Positions 1 through 8,450 of a stretch of 64,000 nucleotides of DNA are shown here, piece after piece. Within the stretch, counting starts at the first letter, position 1. Each line of letters starts with the position of its first letter. The notes beneath the pieces are model-generated. The model made no database searches, was not told the DNA's origin, and was given only the letters and a program-made list of their open reading frames with translations. The stretch lies in the NCBI RefSeq assembly GCF_000739915.1, contig NZ_BBJT01000010.1, forward strand, positions 153,115 to 217,114, written 5' to 3'. The DNA comes from Paenibacillus chitinolyticus NBRC 15660. GTDB taxonomy: Bacteria; Bacillota; Bacilli; Paenibacillales; NBRC-103111. The translations under genes and the position numbers were made by a program.

Positions 1-1227
1 CTTCCCAATTATGTGGAGCTGGAATTTCAGATTACCCCGTTTCTGATTGCGATTTTGTACAAACTGTTCGGGTATCACTACTGGCTGGCCAGGCTCGTGC
101 CTCTGGCATTTTTTATGGGCTCGGCGTGGTTTCTCTACCTGATCGCCCGCACGTTCTATACGAAGCGGACAGCCTGGATCGCGGTTTTGCTGTACGGGAT
201 CTTACCGGTTGCGGTGACTTATTCCCGGGCCATTATGCCGGAAGCGGCGTCGCTGTTTTTTTACCTCGGCGCGTTCTATGCGTTCACGGTGTGGATCCGC
301 AAGGGCGGCACGGCTTTTGTGCTTACCGCGGCGCTGTTTACGGCGCTGGCGATTTCGCTCAAGGTGCCGACGATATTCGTAGGCATTCCCATGCTTTTCA
401 TGGCGGCGGCGAAGTTTAAGTGGAAAATGCTCGTGAACTGGCGTTTGTGGCTGTTCGCGGCTCTGGCCCTCGGCCTTCCCGCGTTGTATTACGCCTGGGC
501 CTCGTCCATAGCGGAATTCCAATTCGTATCGGGAATAGCGACGAAGCACATTTTCCCGAAAATGGCGACGGCGCTGTTTACTCCCGAGACCTGGGATTTT
601 TTCCTGCGGGAGCTGCCGAAGGCTTTTTCTTGGCCGCTTCTGGCCCTGGCGGCCGCCGGTCTGCTTGCCGGCTTCCGGCAGAAGGATATCCCCATCCGCG
701 TGTGGGGATGGGCGATGCTTCTGGAGCTGGCCACGATCGTGGCGGTGATCAAATTCGATTATTATTTGATCTTCTTTGCTCCGGTTGCGGCCTTGCTCGC
801 CGCGAAAACGATCGGCCGGCTGACGGAGTTCCGGTTCGGCCGGATTTCCGCCGCAGTCGTCGTTGCGGGCATCGGATGGGCCTGCGCCCTTATGATGAAT
901 CCTGATTACGGGAAGGAGAAAACGGTCATTCTGGAGCAGGCCCGGGCGGTCGAACGGCTTACAAAGCCGGGCGATCTCATTGTCGTCGGCACCGACGATC
1001 CCTCGCTGCTGAACGCCAGTCACCGGGTAGGCTGGAGGGTGCTTAACTCCATCCCGGACGATCCGATCAAAGAGCTCGAATATTTCCGGGCGGGGGGAGC
1101 GGCCTATTTTGTTCCTCTCAAAGGGCAAATTGACGGAGATAAGGCCGGGGAACTGCGCCGTTATCTTAACGCGAAGTTCGAGAAAATTCCCGTAGAGGGC
1201 GGATATGACATTTACCGGCTGAACTGA
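1..1227 (+). CDS. Membrane glycosyltransferase, ArnT/PMT (GT39)-like, 5' truncated by window edge
   Basis: The reading frame is open from the first base, so the true start lies upstream of the window; GTG at 13 is only the first start codon seen. The visible protein has about nine hydrophobic segments and a soluble C-terminal domain of about 110 residues. It fits lipid-linked glycosyltransferases of the ArnT/PMT type, which use polyprenyl-phosphate sugars at the outer face of the membrane. The segment reading LFGYHYWLARLVPLAF near the start is typical of the region after the first periplasmic loop of that family. The acceptor cannot be told. The gene ends in a very strong palindromic terminator. 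Confidence 0.75.
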   Translation, partial: LPNYVELEFQITPFLIAILYKLFGYHYWLARLVPLAFFMGSAWFLYLIARTFYTKRTAWIAVLLYGILPVAVTYSRAIMPEAASLFFYLGAFYAFTVWIRKGGTAFVLTAALFTALAISLKVPTIFVGIPMLFMAAAKFKWKMLVNWRLWLFAALALGLPALYYAWASSIAEFQFVSGIATKHIFPKMATALFTPETWDFFLRELPKAFSWPLLALAAAGLLAGFRQKDIPIRVWGWAMLLELATIVAVIKFDYYLIFFAPVAALLAAKTIGRLTEFRFGRISAAVVVAGIGWACALMMNPDYGKEKTVILEQARAVERLTKPGDLIVVGTDDPSLLNASHRVGWRVLNSIPDDPIKELEYFRAGGAAYFVPLKGQIDGDKAGELRRYLNAKFEKIPVEGGYDIYRLN

Positions 1228-1268
1228 AAAAGAAAGCAGGGCCTGCATGCAGGCCCTGCTTTCTTTTT
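1227..1268. terminator. Perfect 42-bp palindromic bidirectional terminator
   Basis: Two 21-base arms (1227-1247 and 1248-1268) are exactly complementary with no spacer. The A-rich left end and T-rich right end make it a rho-independent terminator in both directions. It separates the rightward glycosyltransferase from the leftward UspA gene. Confidence 0.9.
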
Positions 1269-1317
1269 TTGGTTTGCCGCTTAACGCAGCCGTTTATGTA
1301 CTGCCGGGTGCCGGCGA

Positions 1318-1752
1318 CTACTTGATCACGAGCACCGGAATTTGCGCATGCTGGACGACATAGTGGCTGACGCTTCCGAGCACCCACTCGCGCACTCCGC
1401 TAAGGCCGCGGCTGCCGATTACGATCAGATCCCGTCCGGTGCGCTCGGCGTGTTCGAGAATGGCCCTGCCCGGGTTGCCGTTCAGCAGATAAACCTCGGC
1501 CGGCTGGGAAAGTGAAACTAAACGCTGCTTAGCATCGTCTTTAATTTGTTCGGCCAATTCGTAATATTCTCCGGACATGCCGGCAGGGGTGGAAATGAGG
1601 GCTTCGCCAACGACAAGGTTAGGCATGTTCGCCACATGAACGACTTCCAGCTTGGCGGACGGGTTGCTTTTGGCAAGTCCGACGGCTTTTTCCAACGCTT
1701 TCTTTGATACTTCAGAACCATCATACGCGACTAAAATATTCAAGAATTGCAT
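1318..1752 (-). CDS. Universal stress protein, UspA family, ATP-binding type
   Basis: Single-domain Usp protein of 144 aa, the usual length. It opens with the beta-strand ILVAYDGS. Near the C-terminus it has the nucleotide-binding signature G-x2-G-x9-G-S (GSRGLSG, then GS), which marks the ATP-binding subgroup. The start is placed at ATG 1752 because AGAGGTG lies six bases upstream; a GTG nine bases earlier sits inside that Shine-Dalgarno sequence. The protein is expected to be cytoplasmic and dimeric, and the family is stress-induced. It stands alone, divergent from the LCP gene. Confidence 0.93.
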   Translation of the reverse strand: MQFLNILVAYDGSEVSKKALEKAVGLAKSNPSAKLEVVHVANMPNLVVGEALISTPAGMSGEYYELAEQIKDDAKQRLVSLSQPAEVYLLNGNPGRAILEHAERTGRDLIVIGSRGLSGVREWVLGSVSHYVVQHAQIPVLVIK

Positions 1753-1942
1753 GATCGTCACCTCTTTGGCATAATGAATTAGGGAAGCTGTCGAATTTTT
1801 AACTTATTTGTAACTCTTTACTCCGGATTTCTCACTATAATTATACCGTCTACCGAACTATAATGATATCGTCCGCATCATACTCCTGTCTATACAATTC
1901 CATGGAACTGTATACCATACTCAAGAATTGAGGTTTTTAATT

Positions 1943-3346
1943 ATGTCCGACCCTATTAATCCGAATTCAACCCCCGTTTCCGGTACTGATTCACGTAAAT
2001 CCAAACTTAAGAAGAAAGCCAAATGGCCCTTATGGAAAAAAATAGCCGTAACCGGCGGCATTATCGTTTTGCTCCTTGTCATCGGCATCGGCACGTACGC
2101 CAGCTTTCTCATCAGTAAAGCCAATAACATCATCGACACGGTAGGAACGAAGGAAGTCGTCGCTCCGAAGGATTCCGCCAAAGTCAAACCGATCAGCATC
2201 TTGCTGATGGGCGTGGATTCGCGGAAAGAAACCGGCTCGTTGAACAGTGATGTGATGATGGCCATTTCGATGAATCCCGAGACGAAGTCCGCAACGATCG
2301 TTTCTCTGCCGCGCGACCTTGAAATGAAGCTTAAGAAGAACGGCGATTCTCATAAGGCTAACTATTTTTACCCGCATTTCACGTTAACTGAACCGGAAAC
2401 CGCGATGAAAAAGACGAAGGATTTTTTCGGCAACTTTTTTGAGGTTCCTTTCGACTACATGGTGACCATCGATTTTGAAGGGTTTAAGCAGGTGGTCGAT
2501 CAGCTCGGCGGCGTAACGGTCGATGTCGACCAGGATATGTATTATGTCGACAACTGGGACGGCACCAGAATCGATCTCAAGAAAGGCGTTCAGAAGCTGG
2601 ACGGTAAAAAGACGCTCGACTTCGTGCGCTACCGCAAATCGAATCCGGGCTCGAAGTTCGAAACCCAGGAATCGAGCGATCCGGCGCGTAACGCGAGACA
2701 GCAGCAGGTCTTGAATGAAATTCTTAAAAACTTGAAAAGCCTGGGCGGGGTCACGAAAGCTTCCGGTATTTTGGAAGCGGTCGGTAACAACCTGAAAACG
2801 GATATCCCTGCCAGTCAGATTCACGATATGATTTCCCAATATATCACAATCGATACGCAAAATATTGAACTCATTCATATGGACGGAGATTGGATCAGCC
2901 CTTACATCGTCGTGAAGGATGAGGAGATCAGAGAGGCCAAAAATGCACTGAAGCTCCGTCTGGATCCGAATTGGGTGCCGAGCAGCAGCCCGAATTCCAC
3001 CGATTCGTCTAAAGGTACCGACAGCAGAGGAAACAATACCAATTCGGATGGCAAAATAACGCCGACTCGCACGCCGAAGCCGACGGACGCCCCGACTCAT
3101 ACGCCGAAGTCGACGATCAAGCCGACACCGACGCCGACACCGAAAACGTCTGTACGGCCGAACCCGACTCCGGAAGACGATGATGTTGTACCGGGCTTGA
3201 CACCGGACCCGACCCGCAAACCGGGGGGAAGCGTCACTCCGCCGCCGAGCGGGAAACCGACGACCCCTCCGAAAAATACGGAGCTCCCTAAACCGACACC
3301 GACGCCGACTCCGCAAAACCAGGAAGCGGCGCAAAAAACAGGATAA
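1943..3346 (+). CDS. LCP (LytR-CpsA-Psr) family cell wall polymer ligase
   Basis: Encodes 467 aa: a short cytoplasmic Lys-rich N-terminus, one membrane anchor (about residues 30-52), then an extracytoplasmic LCP domain. The domain shows ILLMGVDSR, the SLPRD motif and the later VRYRKS Arg motif, which contact the polyprenyl pyrophosphate substrate. LCP enzymes transfer teichoic acid or other glycopolymers from lipid carrier to peptidoglycan. The last 120 or so residues are a Thr/Pro repeat tail (TPTPTP type) that probably spans the wall. ATG 1943 is chosen over an in-frame start at 1928 because GAGG lies about nine bases before it. Confidence 0.92.
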   Translation: MSDPINPNSTPVSGTDSRKSKLKKKAKWPLWKKIAVTGGIIVLLLVIGIGTYASFLISKANNIIDTVGTKEVVAPKDSAKVKPISILLMGVDSRKETGSLNSDVMMAISMNPETKSATIVSLPRDLEMKLKKNGDSHKANYFYPHFTLTEPETAMKKTKDFFGNFFEVPFDYMVTIDFEGFKQVVDQLGGVTVDVDQDMYYVDNWDGTRIDLKKGVQKLDGKKTLDFVRYRKSNPGSKFETQESSDPARNARQQQVLNEILKNLKSLGGVTKASGILEAVGNNLKTDIPASQIHDMISQYITIDTQNIELIHMDGDWISPYIVVKDEEIREAKNALKLRLDPNWVPSSSPNSTDSSKGTDSRGNNTNSDGKITPTRTPKPTDAPTHTPKSTIKPTPTPTPKTSVRPNPTPEDDDVVPGLTPDPTRKPGGSVTPPPSGKPTTPPKNTELPKPTPTPTPQNQEAAQKTG

Positions 3347-3352
3347 CTTCCT

Positions 3353-3397
3353 AAATCCCCGCACTTCTCGTTACGAGAGGTGCGGGGATTTCTTTTT
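3353..3397 (+). terminator. Rho-independent terminator after LCP gene
   Basis: An 18-bp stem with one G-T wobble (3353-3370 with 3374-3391) closes a TTA loop and is followed by CTTTTT. Confidence 0.88.
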
Positions 3398-3436
3398 GCG
3401 GCGCTGGAGATCCTGAACTTTTTCCCCAGAGCTTGA

Positions 3437-3460
3437 GTTAGAAAAGAAAGTTGCGGGTAA
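3437..3460 (+). promoter_or_regulatory. Possible SigB-like promoter
   Basis: GTTAGA (3437-3442), a 12-base spacer, then GGGTAA (3455-3460) resembles the general-stress consensus GTTTAA-N12-15-GGGTAT. The two genes downstream look stress-related. The match is imperfect, and I do not know whether this organism has SigB. Confidence 0.25.
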
Positions 3461-3500
3461 TATCAACAGGAGAGAAACTAACAAGGATGAGGTGTTCGTG

Positions 3501-3935
3501 ATGAGCAAACATATTCAAGCCTATTTCCGCACGGAAAACGATGCGGAGGATGTTCGCATCCGGCTCCAAACTTATTCCGTCGAGCAGCTTGAAGTCGGAG
3601 AGACTCAGGGACGCGTATCACGGACCGGTTTGATTGCGCCTCCGGCCTTTGCGGGCGGGACGTCCGGAGCCGTCGGTGTGCCAGGTGCGACGATCGGCAC
3701 CTCTCCGAGTCCGGGTGGCTTCATACCGGTCCGGGCGGCGGAGGATCGCCACGATCCCGACCGAACCATTCGTGGCGAAGACGATGGGCCGCTGAGCGAT
3801 TTCATCTTAGGCGAAGGCGACGATGACTCCGAAAATCTGCGCTATGTGCTGTCGGCCAAGGTGCCGGATTCCGACTATACGGAAATCGTGGAGATCATCC
3901 GCAGCAACAAGGGATACGTTGAATCGATAGATTAA
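3501..3935 (+). CDS. Hypothetical protein, general-stress-protein-17M-like layout
   Basis: Unrecognised soluble protein of 144 aa. An N-terminal strand-helix unit (KHIQAYFRTENDAEDVRIRLQ) and a C-terminal matching half (LRYVLSAKVPDSDYTEIVEIIR) are separated by about 65 Gly/Pro/Asp-rich residues. This resembles proteins in which a ferredoxin-like fold is interrupted by a flexible insert, as in YflT-type general stress proteins; that similarity is inferred from layout only. Start ATG 3501 has AGGATGAGG about eight bases upstream. It lies 31 bp before the DJ-1/PfpI gene and probably shares its transcript. Confidence 0.7.
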   Translation: MSKHIQAYFRTENDAEDVRIRLQTYSVEQLEVGETQGRVSRTGLIAPPAFAGGTSGAVGVPGATIGTSPSPGGFIPVRAAEDRHDPDRTIRGEDDGPLSDFILGEGDDDSENLRYVLSAKVPDSDYTEIVEIIRSNKGYVESID

Positions 3936-3966
3936 AACCGGATAAACGAAAAGGAGTGGAACAACC

Positions 3967-4473
3967 ATGAGTAAAATCGCATTTTTGCTGGCACCCCAAT
4001 TCGAGGATTCTGAAATGCAGGAACCTTATGAAGCTTTGAAGACCGACGGACACGAAGTCGTCATTATCGGATTGAAGCAGGGAGAGCTGCTTACCGGAAA
4101 AAACAAGAAAGCCGAATACACGGCCGATCAGGGCATCAAAGAAGCCAAAGCGGACGAATATGATGCCGTCGTTATTCCGGGAGGCTCTTCGCCGGAAGGA
4201 TTGCGTCTGGATGCGGACATTCAAAGTTTCGTGAAAAAGATCCACGAGGCCGGAAAGCCTGTGGCCGCTATTTGCCACGGACCGCAGATTCTGATCAGCG
4301 CCGGTCTGATCAAGGGCCGGAAGCTCACCTCCTATCCGCCGCTTCAGGACGACGTGCGCAACGCCGGAGGGGAATTCGCGGATCAGGAAGTCGTGATCGA
4401 CGGCAACCTGATTACGTCGCGGACTCCGAAGGATGAGCCTGCGTTTATCGCCGCCATCAAAAAGGCGATCTAA
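3967..4473 (+). CDS. DJ-1/PfpI family protein, general stress protein 18-like
   Basis: A 168-aa class I glutamine-amidotransferase-like fold. The nucleophile elbow AICHGPQ puts the catalytic Cys at residue 103 followed by His104, and VVIPGG precedes it at about 68-73. Family members act as proteases, deglycases or chaperones against carbonyl and oxidative damage; the exact activity cannot be read from sequence. AAGGAGTGG gives a strong ribosome binding site. Likely co-transcribed with the preceding unknown gene and ended by the hairpin at 4493-4534. Confidence 0.92.
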   Translation: MSKIAFLLAPQFEDSEMQEPYEALKTDGHEVVIIGLKQGELLTGKNKKAEYTADQGIKEAKADEYDAVVIPGGSSPEGLRLDADIQSFVKKIHEAGKPVAAICHGPQILISAGLIKGRKLTSYPPLQDDVRNAGGEFADQEVVIDGNLITSRTPKDEPAFIAAIKKAI

Positions 4474-4492
4474 AGGGATTTCTTTCATCGGG

Positions 4493-4534
4493 CAAGAACG
4501 TCTGCGGCGCATGCTTGCAGGCGTTCTTGTTTTT
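4493..4534 (+). terminator. Terminator after DJ-1/PfpI gene
   Basis: A 12-bp stem beginning AAGAACG and ending CGTTCTT with one G-T wobble is followed by GTTTTT. Confidence 0.82.
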
Positions 4535-4579
4535 CCTATATGATGGGGGTATCTCATCCGAAGGAGAAGGTATCTATTT

Positions 4580-5194
4580 ATGCTGTTCGTCCGTCAAGAA
4601 AGCTTCAAGGAATACATACGCCGGTATCCGGTGACGAGTCTTCTTGTCCTAATCCATGTGGTGCTGTTTGTGCTGATGGAGGTAAACGGCTCGTCCACAA
4701 GCACGAGAACGCTTATCGAGTATGGAGCCTTATTTTCCGCTCCGGGTTTTGCGCCCGAGTGGTGGCGCTTCTTCACCGCCATGTTCTTACATATCGGCTT
4801 GTCCCATCTGCTGTTTAACAGCTTCGCCCTGGTGATTTTCGCACCGCCGCTGGAACGTCTGCTGGGCAGCGTCCGGTACGCGGTCTTCTACTTAGCCAGC
4901 GGGGCGCTGGGCAGCGCGTTCTCCTACTGGCTGCATACGGACTCTTATGTCGCGGCGGGGGCCTCCGGAGCCATTTACGGGATTTATGCGGCCTATCTCT
5001 ACCTGGCCTTGTTCCGCAGGCAGCTTCTGGATCAGCAATCGAGACAGACGGTCATCATCATTTTGGTGAGCGGTCTGCTGTTTTCCGTGATCGTGCCGAA
5101 TGTGGATCTATACACGCATCTGGGCGGTTTTCTGGCCGGTTTTATCTTGTTTGCCTTGTTCGTGGAATTTATCAAACGAAGCGGCAGAAGATAG
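4580..5194 (+). CDS. Rhomboid family intramembrane serine protease
   Basis: A 204-aa protein with six predicted membrane segments, the minimal rhomboid core. The catalytic dyad is visible: Ser129 in GASGAIYG and His180 in YTHLGGFLAGF. Loop 1 has WWRFFTAMFLH, matching the family WR motif region, and HLLFN follows. Rhomboids cleave transmembrane segments of substrate proteins inside the bilayer; the substrate here is unknown. The gene is monocistronic, between two hairpin terminators. Confidence 0.95.
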   Translation: MLFVRQESFKEYIRRYPVTSLLVLIHVVLFVLMEVNGSSTSTRTLIEYGALFSAPGFAPEWWRFFTAMFLHIGLSHLLFNSFALVIFAPPLERLLGSVRYAVFYLASGALGSAFSYWLHTDSYVAAGASGAIYGIYAAYLYLALFRRQLLDQQSRQTVIIILVSGLLFSVIVPNVDLYTHLGGFLAGFILFALFVEFIKRSGRR

Positions 5195-5278
5195 AGCGGG
5201 CCTGATTCGAAGGCAGTGCCGGTTAACTGAAAAAAGGAAGCGGGAGTTCCGACGCCCCGCTTCCGCTGAAACCGAAAG

Positions 5279-5320
5279 AAGACTCCTGAGGGTTCCGTAG
5301 AACCGGGCAGGAGTCTTTTC
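5279..5320. terminator. Terminator between convergent rhomboid and flavoprotein genes
   Basis: AAGACTCCTG (5279-5288) pairs with CAGGAGTCTT (5308-5317); the loop holds a second small stem (GGTTC/GAACC). T and A tracts suggest action both ways. A further GC-rich hairpin (GGAAGCGGG/CCCGCTTCC) lies at about 5236-5263. Confidence 0.82.
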
Positions 5321-5343
5321 TGTTTACTTTTAAAGGATAAAAA

Positions 5344-5907
5344 TTAAGATTTCAGCACATCGTGGTCCACATAACGCTCGCCGTTCAGTTCACTGACGAT
5401 ATTGATGGCCGCCTTGGCGCCGTCGCCCGCCGTTACAATCGTATGTACGCTCATACCGGCAATCGTGCCCGCCGCCCAGATGCCTTCCACGCTTGTTTTG
5501 TTGTTCGCGTCCGTCTGAACGATCGTTTTGATCCGCGGCTCTGTGCCCGGAACCGTCGTAACTCCGATTTTGTCGGCAAGATCGGCCAGGACTCCTGTCG
5601 CGAGCAGGACGTGTCTGGCTTCGTAGCTGCCCTGATCCGAAGTGACGAGAAAGCCGTCGTTCTGCTTGTCGACCGATTCCACTTTGCCTTCCGCAATTTC
5701 CGCGCCGAACTTGGCCGCTTGTTTCTTGCCCAGCTCGACCATGTCGGGACCGCTGATTTCGGCGACTCCGTAATGGTTCTCGATCCAGGCGCGTTTCGTC
5801 ATGCTCTGTCCGCTGTCGATAAGAAGCGTCTTTTTGCCCGCTCTGGCGGCAATCAGTCCGGCGCTTGCACCCGCAGGGCCCGCTCCGATAATAACAAGAT
5901 CGTACAT
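5344..5907 (-). CDS. Short FAD-dependent thioredoxin-reductase-like oxidoreductase
   Basis: 187 aa, much shorter than the roughly 310 aa of thioredoxin reductases. It has the N-terminal FAD Rossmann motif GAGPAGASAG and the C-terminal FAD signature GIWAAGTIAG, so the FAD domain is complete. The intervening NADPH-binding domain and the redox CxxC are absent. It may use FAD with another electron donor or act with a partner; function is unknown. The start is ATG 5907, with AAGGAGAG six bases upstream, in preference to an in-frame start at 5931. Confidence 0.85.
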   Translation of the reverse strand: MYDLVIIGAGPAGASAGLIAARAGKKTLLIDSGQSMTKRAWIENHYGVAEISGPDMVELGKKQAAKFGAEIAEGKVESVDKQNDGFLVTSDQGSYEARHVLLATGVLADLADKIGVTTVPGTEPRIKTIVQTDANNKTSVEGIWAAGTIAGMSVHTIVTAGDGAKAAINIVSELNGERYVDHDVLKS

Positions 5908-6166
5908 GCTCTTCTCTCCTTCGTATGACAAAATAAAAACTCTAGTCCAGTATAGCGGATGGACAGAAGGAAGAAAAGCAGGCGCTTACATCGTCGATCG
6001 GACCGAGTTTCCAAGACGAATACCAGCCTGTAGAGGAAGTATAAAGCCCCAGGGTAGAACCCGAGGCGGGCCCGGAATGTGGGTTTTTGTCTCCTTACAT
6101 GTTATGATAGGAAGAGGATTCATCCACAGTAAACAGCGAAAAACCTTGAAAAGAAAAGGTGATCAA

Positions 6167-7258
6167 ATGAACAATCGGCTCAAACAAATCAGCGATTATA
6201 TCGAACAAAACAACCTAGATGCCGTTATCATTACGGTTCCGCGGCACGTGTATTATTTGACGGGGTTCGCCTCCGACCCGCACGAGCGCTTCTTGGGGCT
6301 CATCCTTCCGAGAGGAGAAGAGCCGTTTCTGCTCGTGCCGGCTCTGGATGCGGAAGCGGCCGCCCAGGCGTCCACGGTACAGCGGATTCATACACACAGC
6401 GACACGGACTCGGCTTATGAAGTGCTTCGCGGACTGCTGCCGGCTTCGCTCGGAAGCATCGGCATCGAAACCGAGCATTGGACCGTCAGCCGCTTTGAAG
6501 AACTGAAGAGCTGCATTGGCGTAAGCCGGTTTTCTTCGGTAGATGAGCTGCTGCGGGATATGCGGGTCATCAAATCCGAGGACGAAATCGGCCTGATGAA
6601 GGATGCCGTGACACTTGTGGAGGAAGTGCTGAGACGCGGCCTGCAGAAGGTGGCTGTCGGTGTGACGGAAATCGAGCTGGTCGCGGAACTGGAGTTCCAG
6701 ATGAAAAAACTCGGGGCCCAGTCTCCCTCTTTTTCAACGATTGTCCTGACCGGTCCCGCTTCGGCGCTGCCGCACGGCGTTCCCGGAACGCGTAAAATCA
6801 GCCGCGGGGATCTGCTTTTATTCGATCTCGGCGTTTATTTGAACGGCTATGCGTCCGATATTACGCGTACCTTCGCGGTGGGAGAAGTGTCGGAGGAACA
6901 GCGCCGCATTTACAATGCGGTCCTGGCCGGCAACGAAGCGGCCATTCAAGCCGTCCGGCCGGATGTTACCTGTGCGTCCGTAGACGCGGCCGCAAGAAAC
7001 CGGATCGAAGCGGGCGGCTACGGCACCTATTTTAACCACCGGCTCGGTCACGGACTCGGAATCGACGTCCACGAGTATCCGTCTGTCCACGGAAGAAACG
7101 AGGCGCTTCTGAAGGCCGGCATGACGTTCACCATCGAGCCCGGTGTTTATGTGCCGGGCGTGGGCGGAGTCCGTATCGAAGACGACGTTCTGGTTACGGC
7201 CGGAGGAGTCGAAGTGCTGACTTCCTTCCCTAAACAATTGACGGTTCTCGGCGACTGA
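6167..7258 (+). CDS. M24 family metallopeptidase (Xaa-Pro dipeptidase/aminopeptidase P-like)
   Basis: 363 aa with the two-domain creatinase/PepQ layout: an N-terminal domain (1-125) and a pita-bread catalytic domain. The five metal ligands are present: two Asp in DLGVYLNGYASD (about 220 and 231), His in HRLGHGLG (about 290), Glu in TIEPGVY (about 322) and Glu in RIEDD (about 337). It probably removes N-terminal residues next to proline in the cytoplasm. The reading frame is open well upstream, but ATG 6167 is preceded by AAAAGGTGATC, and the protein then begins where the family does. Confidence 0.93.
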   Translation: MNNRLKQISDYIEQNNLDAVIITVPRHVYYLTGFASDPHERFLGLILPRGEEPFLLVPALDAEAAAQASTVQRIHTHSDTDSAYEVLRGLLPASLGSIGIETEHWTVSRFEELKSCIGVSRFSSVDELLRDMRVIKSEDEIGLMKDAVTLVEEVLRRGLQKVAVGVTEIELVAELEFQMKKLGAQSPSFSTIVLTGPASALPHGVPGTRKISRGDLLLFDLGVYLNGYASDITRTFAVGEVSEEQRRIYNAVLAGNEAAIQAVRPDVTCASVDAAARNRIEAGGYGTYFNHRLGHGLGIDVHEYPSVHGRNEALLKAGMTFTIEPGVYVPGVGGVRIEDDVLVTAGGVEVLTSFPKQLTVLGD

Positions 7259-7274
7259 TCTGCTTTGCTTTGGT

Positions 7275-7326
7275 AAAAGCCTGCCCTGTGTATTCCTGAC
7301 GGAATATCGGGGCAGGCTTTTTTTTG
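7275..7326 (+). terminator. Terminator after M24 peptidase gene
   Basis: AAAGCCTGCCC pairs with GGGCAGGCTTT around an inner TATTCC/GGAATA stem, followed by a run of Ts. Confidence 0.88.
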
Positions 7327-7394
7327 CATTCGATTAATTCTAAGCCCATAAGGTTAAACATACATAATGACCAAAACGAGAGGATGTGACAGCC

Positions 7395-8177
7395 ATGCAT
7401 GCACTGCGTAAAATGATGAATATCGTCGGCCTCCTCTTGGTTCTGATCGTGAATACGCTGGCTCAAGTGCTACCTATTAACGGGGTGACCACCGGAGAAA
7501 TATCGGACCGGCATCATACATATGTTACTCCGGCCGGGTATGTTTTCACGATATGGAGCGTCATTTATTTGGGGCTGATCGGGTTCGTCATTTACCAGGC
7601 CCGCAAGGATACGGGGAACCGCCCGGCAGTGGAACGGATCAGCTACTGGTTCGTCGTCAGTTGTCTGCTGAATTCGGCCTGGATCTTTCTGTGGCATTAT
7701 GAAAAAATCGGCTGGAGCACGCTAGTCATGGCCGCCCTTCTGCTGACGCTTATCGCCATCTATCAGAGAATCCGCTACGGCCGGGAATCGCGGGCGATCG
7801 GGGAATACAGCTTCGTGCAAGTGCCCTTCAGCCTGTATCTGGGCTGGATCTGCGTGGCTTCCATCGTAAACGTTACGGTATGGCTGCAGGACTTGGGCTG
7901 GAACGGATGGGGGATCGATCCCCGGATGTGGGCCGTCATTCTGCTGACGGCGGCAGGCGTGCTGGCTGTCGCTTTCAGCTACGGGAAGAAAGACGTGCCT
8001 TTCGCGCTGGTTTTCGTCTGGGCCTTCATCGGCATCGGCATCGAACAGCAGGCAGACACATGGGTACGCAATGCGGCTTGGTTACTGGCCGCCATCGTCG
8101 GAGCGGCAACCTTATGGCTCCTGGCCAAAGTGATCCGGGACCGCAAAAGATGGGATCAGTCCTATATCAGCCGGTAA
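7395..8177 (+). CDS. TspO/MBR-related tryptophan-rich membrane protein
   Basis: 260-aa integral membrane protein with about eight hydrophobic segments and many Trp residues. The stretch TPAGYVFTIWSVIYLGLIGF is the recognisable TspO/MBR-like signature. The protein is about 100 residues longer than classical TspO, as in the enlarged Gram-positive branch usually labelled tryptophan-rich sensory protein. Ligand and function are unknown. ATG 7395 is preferred over GTG 7386, which overlaps GAGAGG. The gene is monocistronic with its own terminator. Confidence 0.82.
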   Translation: MHALRKMMNIVGLLLVLIVNTLAQVLPINGVTTGEISDRHHTYVTPAGYVFTIWSVIYLGLIGFVIYQARKDTGNRPAVERISYWFVVSCLLNSAWIFLWHYEKIGWSTLVMAALLLTLIAIYQRIRYGRESRAIGEYSFVQVPFSLYLGWICVASIVNVTVWLQDLGWNGWGIDPRMWAVILLTAAGVLAVAFSYGKKDVPFALVFVWAFIGIGIEQQADTWVRNAAWLLAAIVGAATLWLLAKVIRDRKRWDQSYISR

Positions 8178-8191
8178 TGAAAACCTATTCG

Positions 8192-8226
8192 GGAAGCTTC
8201 TCTTGAAAAAGAGAGCTTCTTTTTTT
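8192..8226 (+). terminator. Terminator after TspO-like gene
   Basis: GAAGCTTCTCTT and AAGAGAGCTTC pair with one bulge, followed by seven Ts. Confidence 0.85.
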
Positions 8227-8292
8227 GCAATCTGTCGAAAGAAGAAGAAAAAGGAGGTAATATCCAAAATAATGTAACATATAAGAAAAATA

Positions 8293-8321
8293 TTCCAAAA
8301 CCTCCAAAATGGTGCTACAAT
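8293..8321 (+). promoter_or_regulatory. Candidate sigma-A promoter of the GHL10 gene
   Basis: TTCCAA (8293-8298), a 17-base spacer and TACAAT (8316-8321). The -10 box is good and the -35 box weak. This leaves a leader of about 120 bases, which contains an AGGAGG (8361-8366) with no start codon at usable spacing. Confidence 0.45.
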
Positions 8322-8450
8322 ACGTGTAATCGGATTGGCAAACAGGGGAGAAAATAACAGGAGGTGATTAGCGGCTCAGCTTAACCTGCTCGGATGTTCT
8401 CCGTTTTTGTATGTCTGGAGCTAGTTTACACCTGAAGGAGGAAGATGACG

